A stretch of 64,000 nucleotides of DNA, from assembly GCF_018449605.1 (NCBI RefSeq), contig NZ_JAAVUW010000010.1:62001-126000 (forward strand), given 5' to 3'. Positions 45,566 through 54,326 of the stretch are shown here, piece by piece; within the stretch, counting starts at the first letter, position 1; every line of letters begins with the position of its first letter. The notes under the pieces are model-generated. The model was not told the DNA's origin and did no database searches. It saw only the letters and a program-made list of their open reading frames with translations. Position numbers and translations under genes: made by a program. The DNA is from Luteibacter sp. dw_328 (GTDB lineage Bacteria; Pseudomonadota; Gammaproteobacteria; Xanthomonadales; Rhodanobacteraceae).

Positions 45566-45702
45566 CCCGCGAAACGCCCAAGTGTAGAGAGCGACGGCAA
45601 AGCCGAGCCCGCGAAGCCGAAGGCGAGCCATGCGCGAGGTGCGAAAGAACGCCCGGCCTGAGAGCCGAGCGCCCGGACCCCAGACTTCCGTGAAGAACCA
45701 TA

Positions 45703-45735
45703 AAAAAAGCCCCGCCGTTCCCGGCGGGGCTTTCA
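45703..45735 (-). terminator. Intrinsic terminator of the SRPBCC gene
   Basis: On the minus strand AAAGCCCCGCCG-GGAA-CGGCGGGGCTTT forms a strong stem followed by further Ts (45703-45710). It lies just past the stop at 45756. Confidence 0.92.
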
Positions 45736-45755
45736 GGTGTTGCTTGGCGCGAAAC

Positions 45756-47123
45756 TTACTTCGAGAGCGTCGGCGCGGAGGCCGCTTCGGCCGGAGCCGC
45801 GGCGGTGCCTGCCGGAGCCGGGGCCGTGGACGAACCGGCCGGGGCCGCGGTGTCCAGCGTCTGCGGCTTCAGGCCGGCTTCCTGCTCCGGGGTCTGCTCC
45901 GGGAGGTTGTCGCCCTGCAGCGGCAGGTAGATCTCGAACTTCTGCTCGTCGTAACCCTCGATGGTGCCGTGGTTATTGGTCGGAGCCTTCGTCTGGATGT
46001 CGTAAGCGCGGAACACCACGTCGTCGTACTTGTAACCGTGGGTCTGCGAATAGGCTTCCAGCATCTGACGCGTCTGCGGCAGGCCGGCACCGGTGCCTTC
46101 CCAATCGGCCTTCAGGGCCTTGCCACCGAAGGCGAGTACGGCCTTGACGTTACCGTCGACGATGACGCGACCCAGCTTGTCCTTGCTGCCCGGAGCTGCG
46201 TTGTCGGCAGCGGCCGGAGCGGCGGAGGTCGAAGCTTCGGCCGGATCCAGCGACGGACGCTGGGCGGCGGTGATCTCGACGTCCTGGCCGTTGATCTTCA
46301 GCGTGGTGGCGTCGATCTCGGCGGCCACGTCGAAGGTGTAGTTCTGATCGCCCCAGTTCGTGGTGATCGTGATACGCGGGCTGGTGATGTTCACGCCCAG
46401 CTTCTTGGCGGTCGCCTGGATCTCGGCCATCGCCTTGTCCGACGCGGTATCGACATCGTCGAGGGTGCGCGGCGCGGTGGTGGAGACGAACAGGATCGGC
46501 TTGGCCGGCTGGTCGACGATCGACGGAACCATCTTGCTGTAGTCGATGTTGGGAATCGACGCCATCAGGTTCTGCAGATTGGACAGGCTGAACTGGATCA
46601 GCGCGTCCGGATCGCCGTGGATGTAGAGGTTCGAGAAGCGGTTGATCAGGTTGAAGCCGTACGAGACGTCGTAAGCCCAATTGACCTTGACCAGCTTCTG
46701 ACTACGACCGGTGCGCTCCAGCGTGATCGTGAACTTCTTGTCGCTACCGCGCCAGCCGTTGTCCAGGTTCCAGACAATGGTGCCCTTGCCGGCATCGGAG
46801 ATCTGGGCGAAGCCCGGATCGATAGAGGCAATTTCGAGGGCGCCATCACCGACCTTCGGGTCGGAAGCCTTCCAGGAAATCTTTGCACCCGGGCCGTACG
46901 CCTTACCCGACAGCTCGAACTGGACCTTCGAATCGAAGGAACGCAGCACGGTGTAGTCGGGGAAGCGACGGAAGTTGCTGAAAACGTCGTAAACCTGACG
47001 CAGATCCTTGCTAATCAGCATTTCGCGCTCAACATGTCCGGTTGAGGGCATAGCAACGCCGACCACGACACCGAGTACGGCGACGATGACGAGGGCGACA
47101 ATAAATTCTAACAGACGCGTCAT
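45756..47123 (-). CDS. Membrane-anchored SRPBCC protein with GyrI-like domain
   Basis: The 455-residue protein has an N-terminal membrane helix (about 5-26). A START/polyketide-cyclase-like domain follows (VYDVFSNFRRFPDYTVLRSF near 44-63; WKASDPKVGDGALEIASIDP). Then comes a region resembling the GyrI/AraC effector-binding fold (residues about 215-390), and an Ala/Pro-rich disordered tail. The first domain could bind a lipid or hydrophobic ligand outside the cytoplasm; function is unknown. It is a single-gene unit ending in a strong terminator. Confidence 0.75.
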   Translation of the reverse strand: MTRLLEFIVALVIVAVLGVVVGVAMPSTGHVEREMLISKDLRQVYDVFSNFRRFPDYTVLRSFDSKVQFELSGKAYGPGAKISWKASDPKVGDGALEIASIDPGFAQISDAGKGTIVWNLDNGWRGSDKKFTITLERTGRSQKLVKVNWAYDVSYGFNLINRFSNLYIHGDPDALIQFSLSNLQNLMASIPNIDYSKMVPSIVDQPAKPILFVSTTAPRTLDDVDTASDKAMAEIQATAKKLGVNITSPRITITTNWGDQNYTFDVAAEIDATTLKINGQDVEITAAQRPSLDPAEASTSAAPAAADNAAPGSKDKLGRVIVDGNVKAVLAFGGKALKADWEGTGAGLPQTRQMLEAYSQTHGYKYDDVVFRAYDIQTKAPTNNHGTIEGYDEQKFEIYLPLQGDNLPEQTPEQEAGLKPQTLDTAAPAGSSTAPAPAGTAAAPAEAASAPTLSK

Positions 47124-47316
47124 TCCACGGTTCTCCGAACGTCTTACGAACGGGCTCTACGCACAGCCATGGACGCCGTACGCTCACCCCTGAAGAATCG
47201 GCCCGTGGCAGGGGTTCGCCCGCGCCGAAAGAGCCGATGGTACTTGCTCGCGGCGGGGAACGCCATTGGGTGCCCTGCCCTTTTTCGCAAGCGGGTACAA
47301 GGCGGTTTTCGGCCGC

Positions 47317-47337
47317 GGCGGCCCGGCGGGGGCCGCC
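47317..47337 (-). promoter_or_regulatory. Hairpin after the response regulator gene
   Basis: GGCGGCCC and GGGCCGCC pair perfectly around a 5-base loop about 15 bases after the regulator stop. The following minus-strand sequence is not U-rich, so termination may be weak or Rho-assisted. Confidence 0.35.
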
Positions 47338-47350
47338 GGTCAGCGTCGGG

Positions 47351-47992
47351 TCAGACGATACCCAGCTCCAGAGCCTTCAGGACGGCGCGCGTGCGGTCCC
47401 GGACACCCAGCTTGGACAGGATATTGGAGACGTGGTTTTTCACCGTTCCTTCGGCCACGCGCAGCGAATTGGCGATCTCCTTGTTGCTGTAGCCGCCCGA
47501 GAGCAGGCGCAGGATCTCGGTTTCGCGCTCCGTCAGGGGATCGGGCTGCTCGAGGCTGGAGAACTGGTTCTGGATGCGCCCCACCCCGGCCAGGAGTCGC
47601 TGGGTCACCATCGGGGCGACCAGCGACCCACCCGCGGCCACCGTACGCACCGCTTCCACCAATTGGTCGAGCGAGACGTCCTTGAGCAGGTAACCGCGCG
47701 CGCCGGCCTTGAGCCCGGCCAGCACGAGCTGATCGTCGTCGAAGGTGGTCAGGATGATGGTCGGCGGCAGTTCGTTGCGGCCGCCGAGGGTCTGCAGCAC
47801 GTCCAGGCCACTCATGTTGGGCATGCGCAGGTCCAGCAGGACGACATCCGGGCGGATCTGCGGGATGGTCTGCACCGCCTGGGCGCCATCGGCGCATTCA
47901 GCCACCACGCGGATGTCCCCGGCGAGGTCGAGCAGCGAGCGAATGCCCTGGCGAACCAGGTTCTGATCGTCAACGAGACAGACGGAGATCAT
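47351..47992 (-). CDS. NarL/LuxR-family response regulator
   Basis: The 213-residue protein has a receiver domain with phosphoacceptor D54 in PDVVLLDLRMPNMSG. A C-terminal LuxR helix-turn-helix follows (LTERETEILRLLSGGYSNKE; VAEGTVKNHVSNILSKLGV). It should be phosphorylated by the histidine kinase whose gene it overlaps by four bases. Its targets cannot be read from the sequence. Confidence 0.95.
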   Translation of the reverse strand: MISVCLVDDQNLVRQGIRSLLDLAGDIRVVAECADGAQAVQTIPQIRPDVVLLDLRMPNMSGLDVLQTLGGRNELPPTIILTTFDDDQLVLAGLKAGARGYLLKDVSLDQLVEAVRTVAAGGSLVAPMVTQRLLAGVGRIQNQFSSLEQPDPLTERETEILRLLSGGYSNKEIANSLRVAEGTVKNHVSNILSKLGVRDRTRAVLKALELGIV

Positions 47993-49257
47993 GAATGACC
48001 CTCGGAAGGAAAGGGAATTGTGGCACGGGGCGGAAGGTCCGGATCGTCGACCAGCCCCCGCTCCAGCGCGGGTCGCGCCGGCGCATGGGCCAGGGTCGGC
48101 TCCTCGCCCAGGGGAAGGCGCGCGGTCAGGGCAAAGCCGCCGTCCGTACCGGTTCGAAAATCGACGGTGCCGCCGAACTCGGCCAGCCGCTCGCGCATGC
48201 CGTTGAGGCCGTTGCCCGGGCGGACCGCGCCGCTGCCATCGCCACGACCGTCGTCGCGCGCTTCAAGACAGAGTTCGTCAGGACCGGTGTGACGAAAGGT
48301 CAGCCACAAGTGTCTCGCCTGCGCGTGGCGCACCGTGTTGGTCAGGATTTCCTGCACGCAGCGCAACAACATCTGCGCCCGGCGAGGATCTTCGACGCCG
48401 AAGCGCGGGGGCACGCTCAACTGCACCTGCAGGCCCGGCACGCCCTCGATCAGGCTGCGCACGGCCTGGGTCAGGTCGATGGCGTCGTCCTGACGCAGCT
48501 CGCTGACCACCTCGCGCACATCGGCCAACAGTTGCTTGGCGGTGCGCTGGGCCTTGAGAACGTGCTCCCGGGCCGTGTCGTTGGTGAGATGGCTGGCCAC
48601 CTCGAGGTTGAGGCTCAGGGCGGTAAGGTGATGGCCGACCAGATCGTGCAGGTCACGTGCGATGCGCATGCGCTCGGCGATACGGGTGGATTCGGCCAGC
48701 AGGGCGCGGGTGGCACGCAGCTCGGAGTTCAGTTGCCGCAGCTCTTCACGCTCGTCGGCCTGCTGGCTCGCCACCATCGAGGCGATGAAAACCAGGGCGG
48801 AGAAGCCGAAATACAGACACGCCTGCATGGTCGAAGCGACCAGCGTGAACGGAATCTCAAGGAAGACCGGGATCAACAGCAGATGCGCCAGCACCATCCA
48901 GGCAATGCCGATAGGCAGCGTGACCAGCCAGGGCACCACGGTCGCCACGATGATCAACAGGAGCGCCGCGACGCCACTCTTACTGAATACGCCGACCGCC
49001 AACGCCGTACCGGTGAGGATCAGGAGCACGGCGATGCGCGTGAACCCGTCTACGCGAAGTCCGAGATTCCGGGTAAGCAGCCAGTACACAAGGCCAAAAA
49101 TCAGATAACTCGCGGTCCAGCCCAGCAACGGCATATCGCCGATCGTGCCGGGGCCGCCCCCCACCCGTTGCATGGAGAGCGGCAGGCCCACGCACAGGAA
49201 GACAAAGTACGTGGCGTACTTGAGGAGGCGGACGTTATTGAACTGAACCTTCGACAT
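47989..49257 (-). CDS. Sensor histidine kinase, HisKA_3 (DesK-like) type
   Basis: The 422-residue protein has about five or six membrane helices in residues 11-165, a short coiled-coil and a HisKA_3 domain with H204 in RIARDLHDLVGHHL. The ATPase domain carries DDGRGDGSGAVRPGNGLNGM. There is no periplasmic sensor domain, so like DesK it may sense the membrane itself. It is first in a two-gene operon. Confidence 0.93.
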   Translation of the reverse strand: MSKVQFNNVRLLKYATYFVFLCVGLPLSMQRVGGGPGTIGDMPLLGWTASYLIFGLVYWLLTRNLGLRVDGFTRIAVLLILTGTALAVGVFSKSGVAALLLIIVATVVPWLVTLPIGIAWMVLAHLLLIPVFLEIPFTLVASTMQACLYFGFSALVFIASMVASQQADEREELRQLNSELRATRALLAESTRIAERMRIARDLHDLVGHHLTALSLNLEVASHLTNDTAREHVLKAQRTAKQLLADVREVVSELRQDDAIDLTQAVRSLIEGVPGLQVQLSVPPRFGVEDPRRAQMLLRCVQEILTNTVRHAQARHLWLTFRHTGPDELCLEARDDGRGDGSGAVRPGNGLNGMRERLAEFGGTVDFRTGTDGGFALTARLPLGEEPTLAHAPARPALERGLVDDPDLPPRATIPFPSEGHS

Positions 49258-49460
49258 GGCCGCATCATAGGGCTTCGCGCCCGCCGCACCACCTGATAGA
49301 AGTCACGCTCCGGCAAACGGCAAGCGTCGGCTTTACAACGGTTTTACATACGCGACAGCGCGCCGCTAGGGTGGCCGGCGTGCCATAATGCCGCGCATTC
49401 GGCGGCCCGGGGGTCGCCCGTTTCGAAACCATCATTCCAGAACCCTTAGCGGAGCAACGA

Positions 49461-50057
49461 ATGGCCCTTGCCATCCGCGACGTGCGTGAGCACGACCTGG
49501 ATGCCGTGCTGGCACTCAATAACGAGGCAGGCACCGGTATCCTCGCCACGGACCGCAGCCGCCTGCGTCACCTGTACGAGATCGCGCATTATTTTCGCGT
49601 CGCCGAACAGGATGGCCGCATCCTCGGCTTCCTCATCGCCATGCGACCGGACGCCGAGTACAGCAGTCCGAATTTCCGCTGGTTCCAGGGCCATTACGAA
49701 AGCTTCGTGTACATCGATCGGATCGTGATCGCGTCCGAATCGCGTGGCCATGGGCTGGGCCGAATCTTTTATTGCGATGTGCAGAGTTATGCCGAGGTAC
49801 GTGTGCCGCTTTTGACCTGTGAAGTTTTTCTCGAACCGCGAAACGACCAGACCGTGCTGTTCCACGGCACCATGGGTTTCCAGGAAGTGGGCCAGCAGAA
49901 GATGGGCGATACCGGTCCGAAGGTGAGCCTGCTCGCGCGCGAGCTGCCGAGCTTTCCTTTCGTTCGTGAGCGCTACATCGAGCAGGACGGGCTGCCCTCC
50001 GTGGCCTGGCTGAGCGAACGCCAGCGTCCGATCGATGGCCACAAGGTGAACGCATGA
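49461..50057 (+). CDS. GNAT-family N-acetyltransferase
   Basis: The 198-residue protein shows the GNAT fold: MALAIRDVREHDLDAVLALN start, then IDRIVIASESRGHGLGRIFY (residues 90-109) with the acetyl-CoA loop, and VPLLTCEVFLEPRNDQTVLF. The substrate is unknown. AGCGGAGCAACG before the ATG is a good ribosome site. It overlaps minC by four bases, so it is the first gene of the min operon, which is unusual. Confidence 0.88.
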   Translation: MALAIRDVREHDLDAVLALNNEAGTGILATDRSRLRHLYEIAHYFRVAEQDGRILGFLIAMRPDAEYSSPNFRWFQGHYESFVYIDRIVIASESRGHGLGRIFYCDVQSYAEVRVPLLTCEVFLEPRNDQTVLFHGTMGFQEVGQQKMGDTGPKVSLLARELPSFPFVRERYIEQDGLPSVAWLSERQRPIDGHKVNA

Positions 50058-50827
50058 ACGCCCGTGCCGAATCCCTCGAGGCCGCCTGCGACCTCCGTTT
50101 CGGTCAGGTTGGCATCGCCTGCGTGCGTCTTCGCCGCGTGGACGCTGCCGCCCTCGTGGAAGAGCTGGAGCGTCGCGTGCGGGCGGCACCGCAAATGTTC
50201 GCCCGCGCGGCGGTCGTGCTCGACCTCTCGCACCTGCCCAAACTGCCCGACGACGGCATGGTGGACGCCCTGCTCGAAGCCATTCGCAGCGCCGGCATGC
50301 TTCCCGTCGGCATCGCCTATGGCACGCCCGAGACCGAAGCGCTCGCCGAACGCATGAACCTGCCGCTGATCGCCAAGTTCCGCGCGCAGTACGAACCCGG
50401 CCAGTCCGCCGCAACGCCCGCTGGCGGCGCACCTGCACGCAGCGAGCCGGTGGCGGCCATGGCGCCGATCGACCAGGATGTCGAGCCGGGCAGCGCCACC
50501 ACCGCTCAACACCACACCGGCAGCGCCGTGCGTTCCGGCCAGCAGATCTATGCGCGGGACCGCGATCTGGTCGTCACGGCAGCGGTGGCCAATGGCGCGG
50601 AAGTCATCGCCGACGGTTCGATCCACATCTACGGCGGCCTTCGCGGTCGCGCCATGGCCGGCGCACAAGGCGACGAATCCGCACGCATCTTCTGCTCCGA
50701 CTTCCGTGCCGAACTGGTCGCGATCGCCGGGCATTACCGCGTATTCGAAGACATGCCGAAAGAATTCGAGGGCCAGGCCGTGCAATGCTGGCTCGATAAT
50801 GGAAAACTCATGATCGCGCGCCTGTGA
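50054..50827 (+). CDS. minC: Septum site-determining protein MinC
   Basis: The 257-residue protein has an N-terminal FtsZ-inhibiting domain and a C-terminal beta-helix domain (AVANGAEVIADGSIHIYGGL; RGRAMAGAQGDESARIF) that dimerises and binds MinD. A linker rich in Ala, Pro and Ser lies between (about residues 115-155). It blocks Z-ring formation near the poles. It is followed by minD after 34 bases. Confidence 0.96.
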   Translation: MNARAESLEAACDLRFGQVGIACVRLRRVDAAALVEELERRVRAAPQMFARAAVVLDLSHLPKLPDDGMVDALLEAIRSAGMLPVGIAYGTPETEALAERMNLPLIAKFRAQYEPGQSAATPAGGAPARSEPVAAMAPIDQDVEPGSATTAQHHTGSAVRSGQQIYARDRDLVVTAAVANGAEVIADGSIHIYGGLRGRAMAGAQGDESARIFCSDFRAELVAIAGHYRVFEDMPKEFEGQAVQCWLDNGKLMIARL

Positions 50828-50861
50828 CGCGCGGTCCCACGCTTATTCGCGGAGACATCTC

Positions 50862-51674
50862 TTGACAGAAATCATCGTCGTCACCTCCGGCAAGGGCGGA
50901 GTCGGCAAGACCACCACCAGCGCCTCCCTCGCCACCGGTCTCGCGCTCGAAGGCAAGAAAGTCGCCGTCATCGATTTCGACGTCGGCCTGCGCAATCTCG
51001 ACCTGATCATGGGCTGCGAGCGGCGCGTGGTTTACGACTTCGTCAACGTCGTGCACGGCGAAGCCACGCTCAAGCAGGCCCTGATCAAGGACAAGCGCCA
51101 CGAGACCCTGTTCGTGCTCGCCGCGTCGCAGACGCGCGACAAGGACGCGCTCACCCAGGAAGGCGTGGAAAAAGTCCTCGACGAGCTGACCAAGGAAAAC
51201 TTCGACTACGTCGTCTGCGATTCCCCGGCCGGTATCGAAAAGGGCGCGCACCTGGCGATGTACTTCGCCGACCATGCCGTCGTCGTCGTCAACCCGGAAG
51301 TCTCCTCGGTGCGCGACTCGGATCGCATCCTCGGCCTGCTCGCCAGCAAGACCCGTCGCGCCGAAAAGGGTGAAACGCCGATCAAGCAGCACCTGCTGCT
51401 GACGCGCTACAACCCGAATCGCGTCGAAGCCGGCGAAATGCTCAGCGTGAAGGACGTCGAGGACATCCTCGGTATCAACGTCGTCGGCGTGATTCCGGAA
51501 TCGGAAAACGTGCTCGCCGCATCCAATGCCGGTGTACCGGTGATTCTCAACGACGACTCCAATGCCGGTCTCGCCTACAAGGATACGGTTGCCCGCATCC
51601 TCGGTCGCGAGCTTCCGCTACGTTTCGTCGAGCCGGTCAAGAAGGGCTTCCTCAAGCGCGTCTTCGGAGGTTGA
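50862..51674 (+). CDS. minD: Septum site-determining ATPase MinD
   Basis: A TTG start with GGAGAC seven bases upstream gives 270 residues beginning [20 protein letters not shown], the deviant Walker A of MinD/ParA ATPases. The C-terminal membrane-targeting helix is [11 protein letters not shown]. MinD carries MinC to the membrane and oscillates with MinE. The rare start codon may hold MinD below MinC and MinE. Confidence 0.98.
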   Translation: MTEIIVVTSGKGGVGKTTTSASLATGLALEGKKVAVIDFDVGLRNLDLIMGCERRVVYDFVNVVHGEATLKQALIKDKRHETLFVLAASQTRDKDALTQEGVEKVLDELTKENFDYVVCDSPAGIEKGAHLAMYFADHAVVVVNPEVSSVRDSDRILGLLASKTRRAEKGETPIKQHLLLTRYNPNRVEAGEMLSVKDVEDILGINVVGVIPESENVLAASNAGVPVILNDDSNAGLAYKDTVARILGRELPLRFVEPVKKGFLKRVFGG

Positions 51675-51676
51675 GC

Positions 51677-51946
51677 ATGGGTATTCTCGATTTCCTGAAG
51701 CGCAAACCCGAAGCGACTGCGGGCGTAGCCAAGGAGCGACTGCGCATCATCGTGGCCCAGGAGCGCTCCACGCGCGGCGGTCCCGACTACCTGCCGCTGC
51801 TGCGTAACGAGCTGCTCGAAGTCATCCGCAAGTACGTCAATGTCGACGTCGATGCCGTGAACGTCACGCTCGACCGCGACAGCGGTCACGAGGTGCTCGA
51901 ACTCTCGGTCGCCCTTCCCGACGGCAAGCCCGCCACCTCGGCATGA
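51677..51946 (+). CDS. minE: Cell division topological specificity factor MinE
   Basis: The ATG at 51677, preceded by CGGAGG, gives 89 residues: [11 protein letters not shown] membrane helix, [11 protein letters not shown]inD-binding segment, then the dimerisation domain. A TTG two codons earlier overlaps the minD stop and is less likely. MinE releases MinD from the membrane. It overlaps the next gene by four bases. Confidence 0.97.
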   Translation: MGILDFLKRKPEATAGVAKERLRIIVAQERSTRGGPDYLPLLRNELLEVIRKYVNVDVDAVNVTLDRDSGHEVLELSVALPDGKPATSA

Positions 51947-52428
51947 ACGTATCCGATCCCGCCGACGCGGTCCTCCGCGTCGGCGCCATCGGCTTCGACG
52001 AACCGCGCGTCCTGCTCGCCCGCTACGGCCTGATGCTCATCGAGGTCGCGGATGGCGACGCCATTCCCGGCAGTTTCTGGGGCGACACCGAGGCCGGCAT
52101 CATCGGCACGACGGTCTACGCCCGTGCCGATACGCCCGTGCACTCGCTACTGCACGAGGCCTGCCACCTCATCGTGCTTCCCGAAGACAAGCGTGCCCTG
52201 GTGCATACCGACGCCACGGACTCCATCGAGGAAGAAGACGCGACCTGCTACCTGCAGATCGTCCTCGCCGGGCAATTGCCGTCCGTCGGTTCCACACGCC
52301 TGATGGAAGACATGGACCGCTGGGGTTACACCTACCGACTGGGTTCAACGCGTGCGTGGTTCGAGCAGGATGCACCGGAAGCGCAAGCGTTCCTGCGCGA
52401 GCGCGGCTTGCCAACGCGTTCCTTGTAG
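51943..52428 (+). CDS. Uncharacterised protein with HExxH motif, coupled to minCDE
   Basis: The 161-residue protein has [15 protein letters not shown] with H71-E72-A-C-H75, a zinc-peptidase-type HExxH, and acidic EEED at 97-100 that could supply a third ligand, as in gluzincins. No signal peptide or membrane helix is seen, so it is cytoplasmic. Its ATG overlaps the minE stop by four bases. I do not recognise a named family. Its stop codon TAG lies in the first bases of a REP element. Confidence 0.8.
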   Translation: MNVSDPADAVLRVGAIGFDEPRVLLARYGLMLIEVADGDAIPGSFWGDTEAGIIGTTVYARADTPVHSLLHEACHLIVLPEDKRALVHTDATDSIEEEDATCYLQIVLAGQLPSVGSTRLMEDMDRWGYTYRLGSTRAWFEQDAPEAQAFLRERGLPTRSL

Positions 52429-52506
52429 GAGCCGATTCATCGGCGATCCCGCGGCAGCGGGCAAGACCGTCGCAAGCTCTCAATCGCCGATGAACCGGCT
52501 CCTGCC
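52424..52506. repeat. Inverted pair of GTAG REP elements after the min operon
   Basis: GTAGGAGCCGATTCATCGGC starts at 52425 and overlaps the TAG stop of the preceding gene. The partner on the opposite strand reads GGAGCCGGTTCATCGGCGAT, headed by GCAG, and ends at 52506. The pair can fold into one long hairpin and may protect or end the min transcript, since no ordinary terminator is seen. Confidence 0.9.
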
Positions 52507-52530
52507 AGGCGAGGGCTGCCGTCAACCGGA

Positions 52531-53799
52531 CTAACCCGGCTCGTTGCGCTCGATTTGCGACACGACGCTCGAAGCGGCGCCAGCCTGCGTGCGAGCGAGG
52601 CGACGGCGCTCGAGCGTGGCGTAACAGATCCACGCGGCCAGGCCGATCAGGCACATGCATGTGGTGCCGATGGCGAGGGCGAGCATGCTGCCGGACAGCG
52701 CCGGCGAGAGTACGCCGGCGACGACGGCCGTGAACATCAGGCTGCCGAAGGCCTGGACGGACGACACCCCACCGCGCTGCTCGGGGAAGCGATCGAGCAG
52801 GAGCAGGGTCAGGGTCGGAAAGGCCAGTTGTACGCCACAGCCATAGAGAGCCAGTGGCAGGGTGGACCACGGCACGCGTGGATGGTCCAGCGTCAGCGCG
52901 AGGATCAGGTTCAGGGCACACGACGACAGCATGGCCGCGTAACCCCAGTTCACCGTGCGCGCCGCACTCGCCCGCCCGGCCACGCGGCCGGAAACGAAGG
53001 CACCGAAGACCATCCCGCTGACGACCGGGACAAACAACCAGGGGAAGCCATCGGCGCCCAGATGGAGCAGGTCACGGATCAGCTGCGGTGCCGACGCGAT
53101 GTAAAGGAACAGGCCGGCGAAGTTGATCGAACTGGCGATCGCCAGCGGCCAGAACGGCAGGTCGCGAAGAATCGTCAGGTAGCCGTGCAACAAGGGCCGC
53201 GGTCGGAACACCGTGCGCTTTTCCTTCGGATGCGATTCGACCAGCAGGCGCGCCACACTCACCGTGAGCGCCACAGTGAAGGCAGCCAAGGCCCAGAAGA
53301 TGCCCCGCCAGCCATCGATGCCGAGCAACCACGCGCCGATGATCGGGGCGATGGCCGGCGCCACGCCGAAGATCATCATTACCTTCGACATCATCCGCTG
53401 GGCCTCTTCGCCCTGCATGGTGTCGCGCACGACGGCACGCCCGATGACGATGCCCGCGCCGCCGCACATGCCCTGGACGATGCGGCAGCCAAGCAGGAAG
53501 CCGAACGTCGGTGCCATCGCCGCGCCCACCGAGGCGACGGCATAGATGGCCATGCCGGTCACGATGACCGGCTTACGCCCGTAGGCATCCGACAGGGCGC
53601 CGTGAAACAGGCTCATCACGGCATAGGCAAGCAGATACACGCTGAGCAGCTGCTGCAAGGCCACTTCGCCCACGCCGAAATCGCGCCCGATATCCGGAAA
53701 GCCCGGAAAAATGGCGTCGATCGAGAACGGCCCGATCATGGACAGGGCCGCCAGCAGGAACGGCAGGTAGCGCCGCAGGTCGCGGGTCGCGGAGGTCAT
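52531..53799 (-). CDS. Bcr/CflA-type multidrug efflux MFS transporter
   Basis: The 422-residue protein has 12 hydrophobic segments, the first-loop motif FHGALSDAYGRKPVI (residues 61-75) and the DHA1 motif GRAVVRDTMQGEEAQR. The N-terminal SIDAIFPGFPDIGRDFGV segment is typical of Bcr/CflA drug:proton antiporters. Its drugs cannot be told from sequence. It is a single gene between the REP pair and crcB. Confidence 0.92.
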   Translation of the reverse strand: MTSATRDLRRYLPFLLAALSMIGPFSIDAIFPGFPDIGRDFGVGEVALQQLLSVYLLAYAVMSLFHGALSDAYGRKPVIVTGMAIYAVASVGAAMAPTFGFLLGCRIVQGMCGGAGIVIGRAVVRDTMQGEEAQRMMSKVMMIFGVAPAIAPIIGAWLLGIDGWRGIFWALAAFTVALTVSVARLLVESHPKEKRTVFRPRPLLHGYLTILRDLPFWPLAIASSINFAGLFLYIASAPQLIRDLLHLGADGFPWLFVPVVSGMVFGAFVSGRVAGRASAARTVNWGYAAMLSSCALNLILALTLDHPRVPWSTLPLALYGCGVQLAFPTLTLLLLDRFPEQRGGVSSVQAFGSLMFTAVVAGVLSPALSGSMLALAIGTTCMCLIGLAAWICYATLERRRLARTQAGAASSVVSQIERNEPG

Positions 53800-53889
53800 G
53801 GACCTTCAAGGCGGTGGCAAGGGGACTGAGCGAGTATAGCTTCAAGGTTTCGGTCCATAATCGTGCCATCGAACTACGCAGGAGTTGCC

Positions 53890-54279
53890 GTGGGTTACAC
53901 CGGTTTTCTTGCCGTCGGCATCGGCGGCGCACTCGGTTGCTGGTTGCGCTGGGGGCTGGCCATCATGTTCAACCCGCTCTTCCCGAACCTCCCGCTCGGC
54001 ACGCTGGCGGCCAATCTTGCCGGCGCCCTGCTCATGGGCGTCACGCTGGGCGTGTTCGACCACTTCACTGCCTTGCCGATGGAAGCGCGGCTGCTTGTCG
54101 CCACCGGATTCCTCGGCGGCCTTACGACCTTTTCGACCTTCTCGGCCGAGGCCACCGGCTTGCTCCTTCGCGAGCAGTACGGCTGGTTCGCCGCGCATAT
54201 CGGGTCAAACCTGGTCGGCTCCATCGCCATGACGATTGCCGGCCTCTTCATTACACGCGGAGTACTGAAGCACTTTTAA
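53890..54279 (+). CDS. crcB: Fluoride ion channel CrcB/Fluc
   Basis: A GTG start with AGGAG five bases before it gives 129 residues with four membrane helices. GGALGCWLRWG (residues 10-20), GTLAANLAGALLMG with the conserved Asn, and GFLGGLTTFSTFSAE (77-91) carry the fluoride-pore phenylalanines. It exports fluoride as an antiparallel dimer. No fluoride riboswitch is recognisable upstream. Confidence 0.95.
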   Translation: MGYTGFLAVGIGGALGCWLRWGLAIMFNPLFPNLPLGTLAANLAGALLMGVTLGVFDHFTALPMEARLLVATGFLGGLTTFSTFSAEATGLLLREQYGWFAAHIGSNLVGSIAMTIAGLFITRGVLKHF

Positions 54280-54326
54280 GCGCCACGCCGCGCGGGGCGG
54301 CGAGAGGATCACCAGGGATCACATCG

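Noticed and set aside
53800-53889. Possible fluoride riboswitch upstream of crcB
   Set aside because: The 90-base spacer lacks the recognisable pseudoknot elements of the crcB RNA motif; only a ribosome-binding site is clear.
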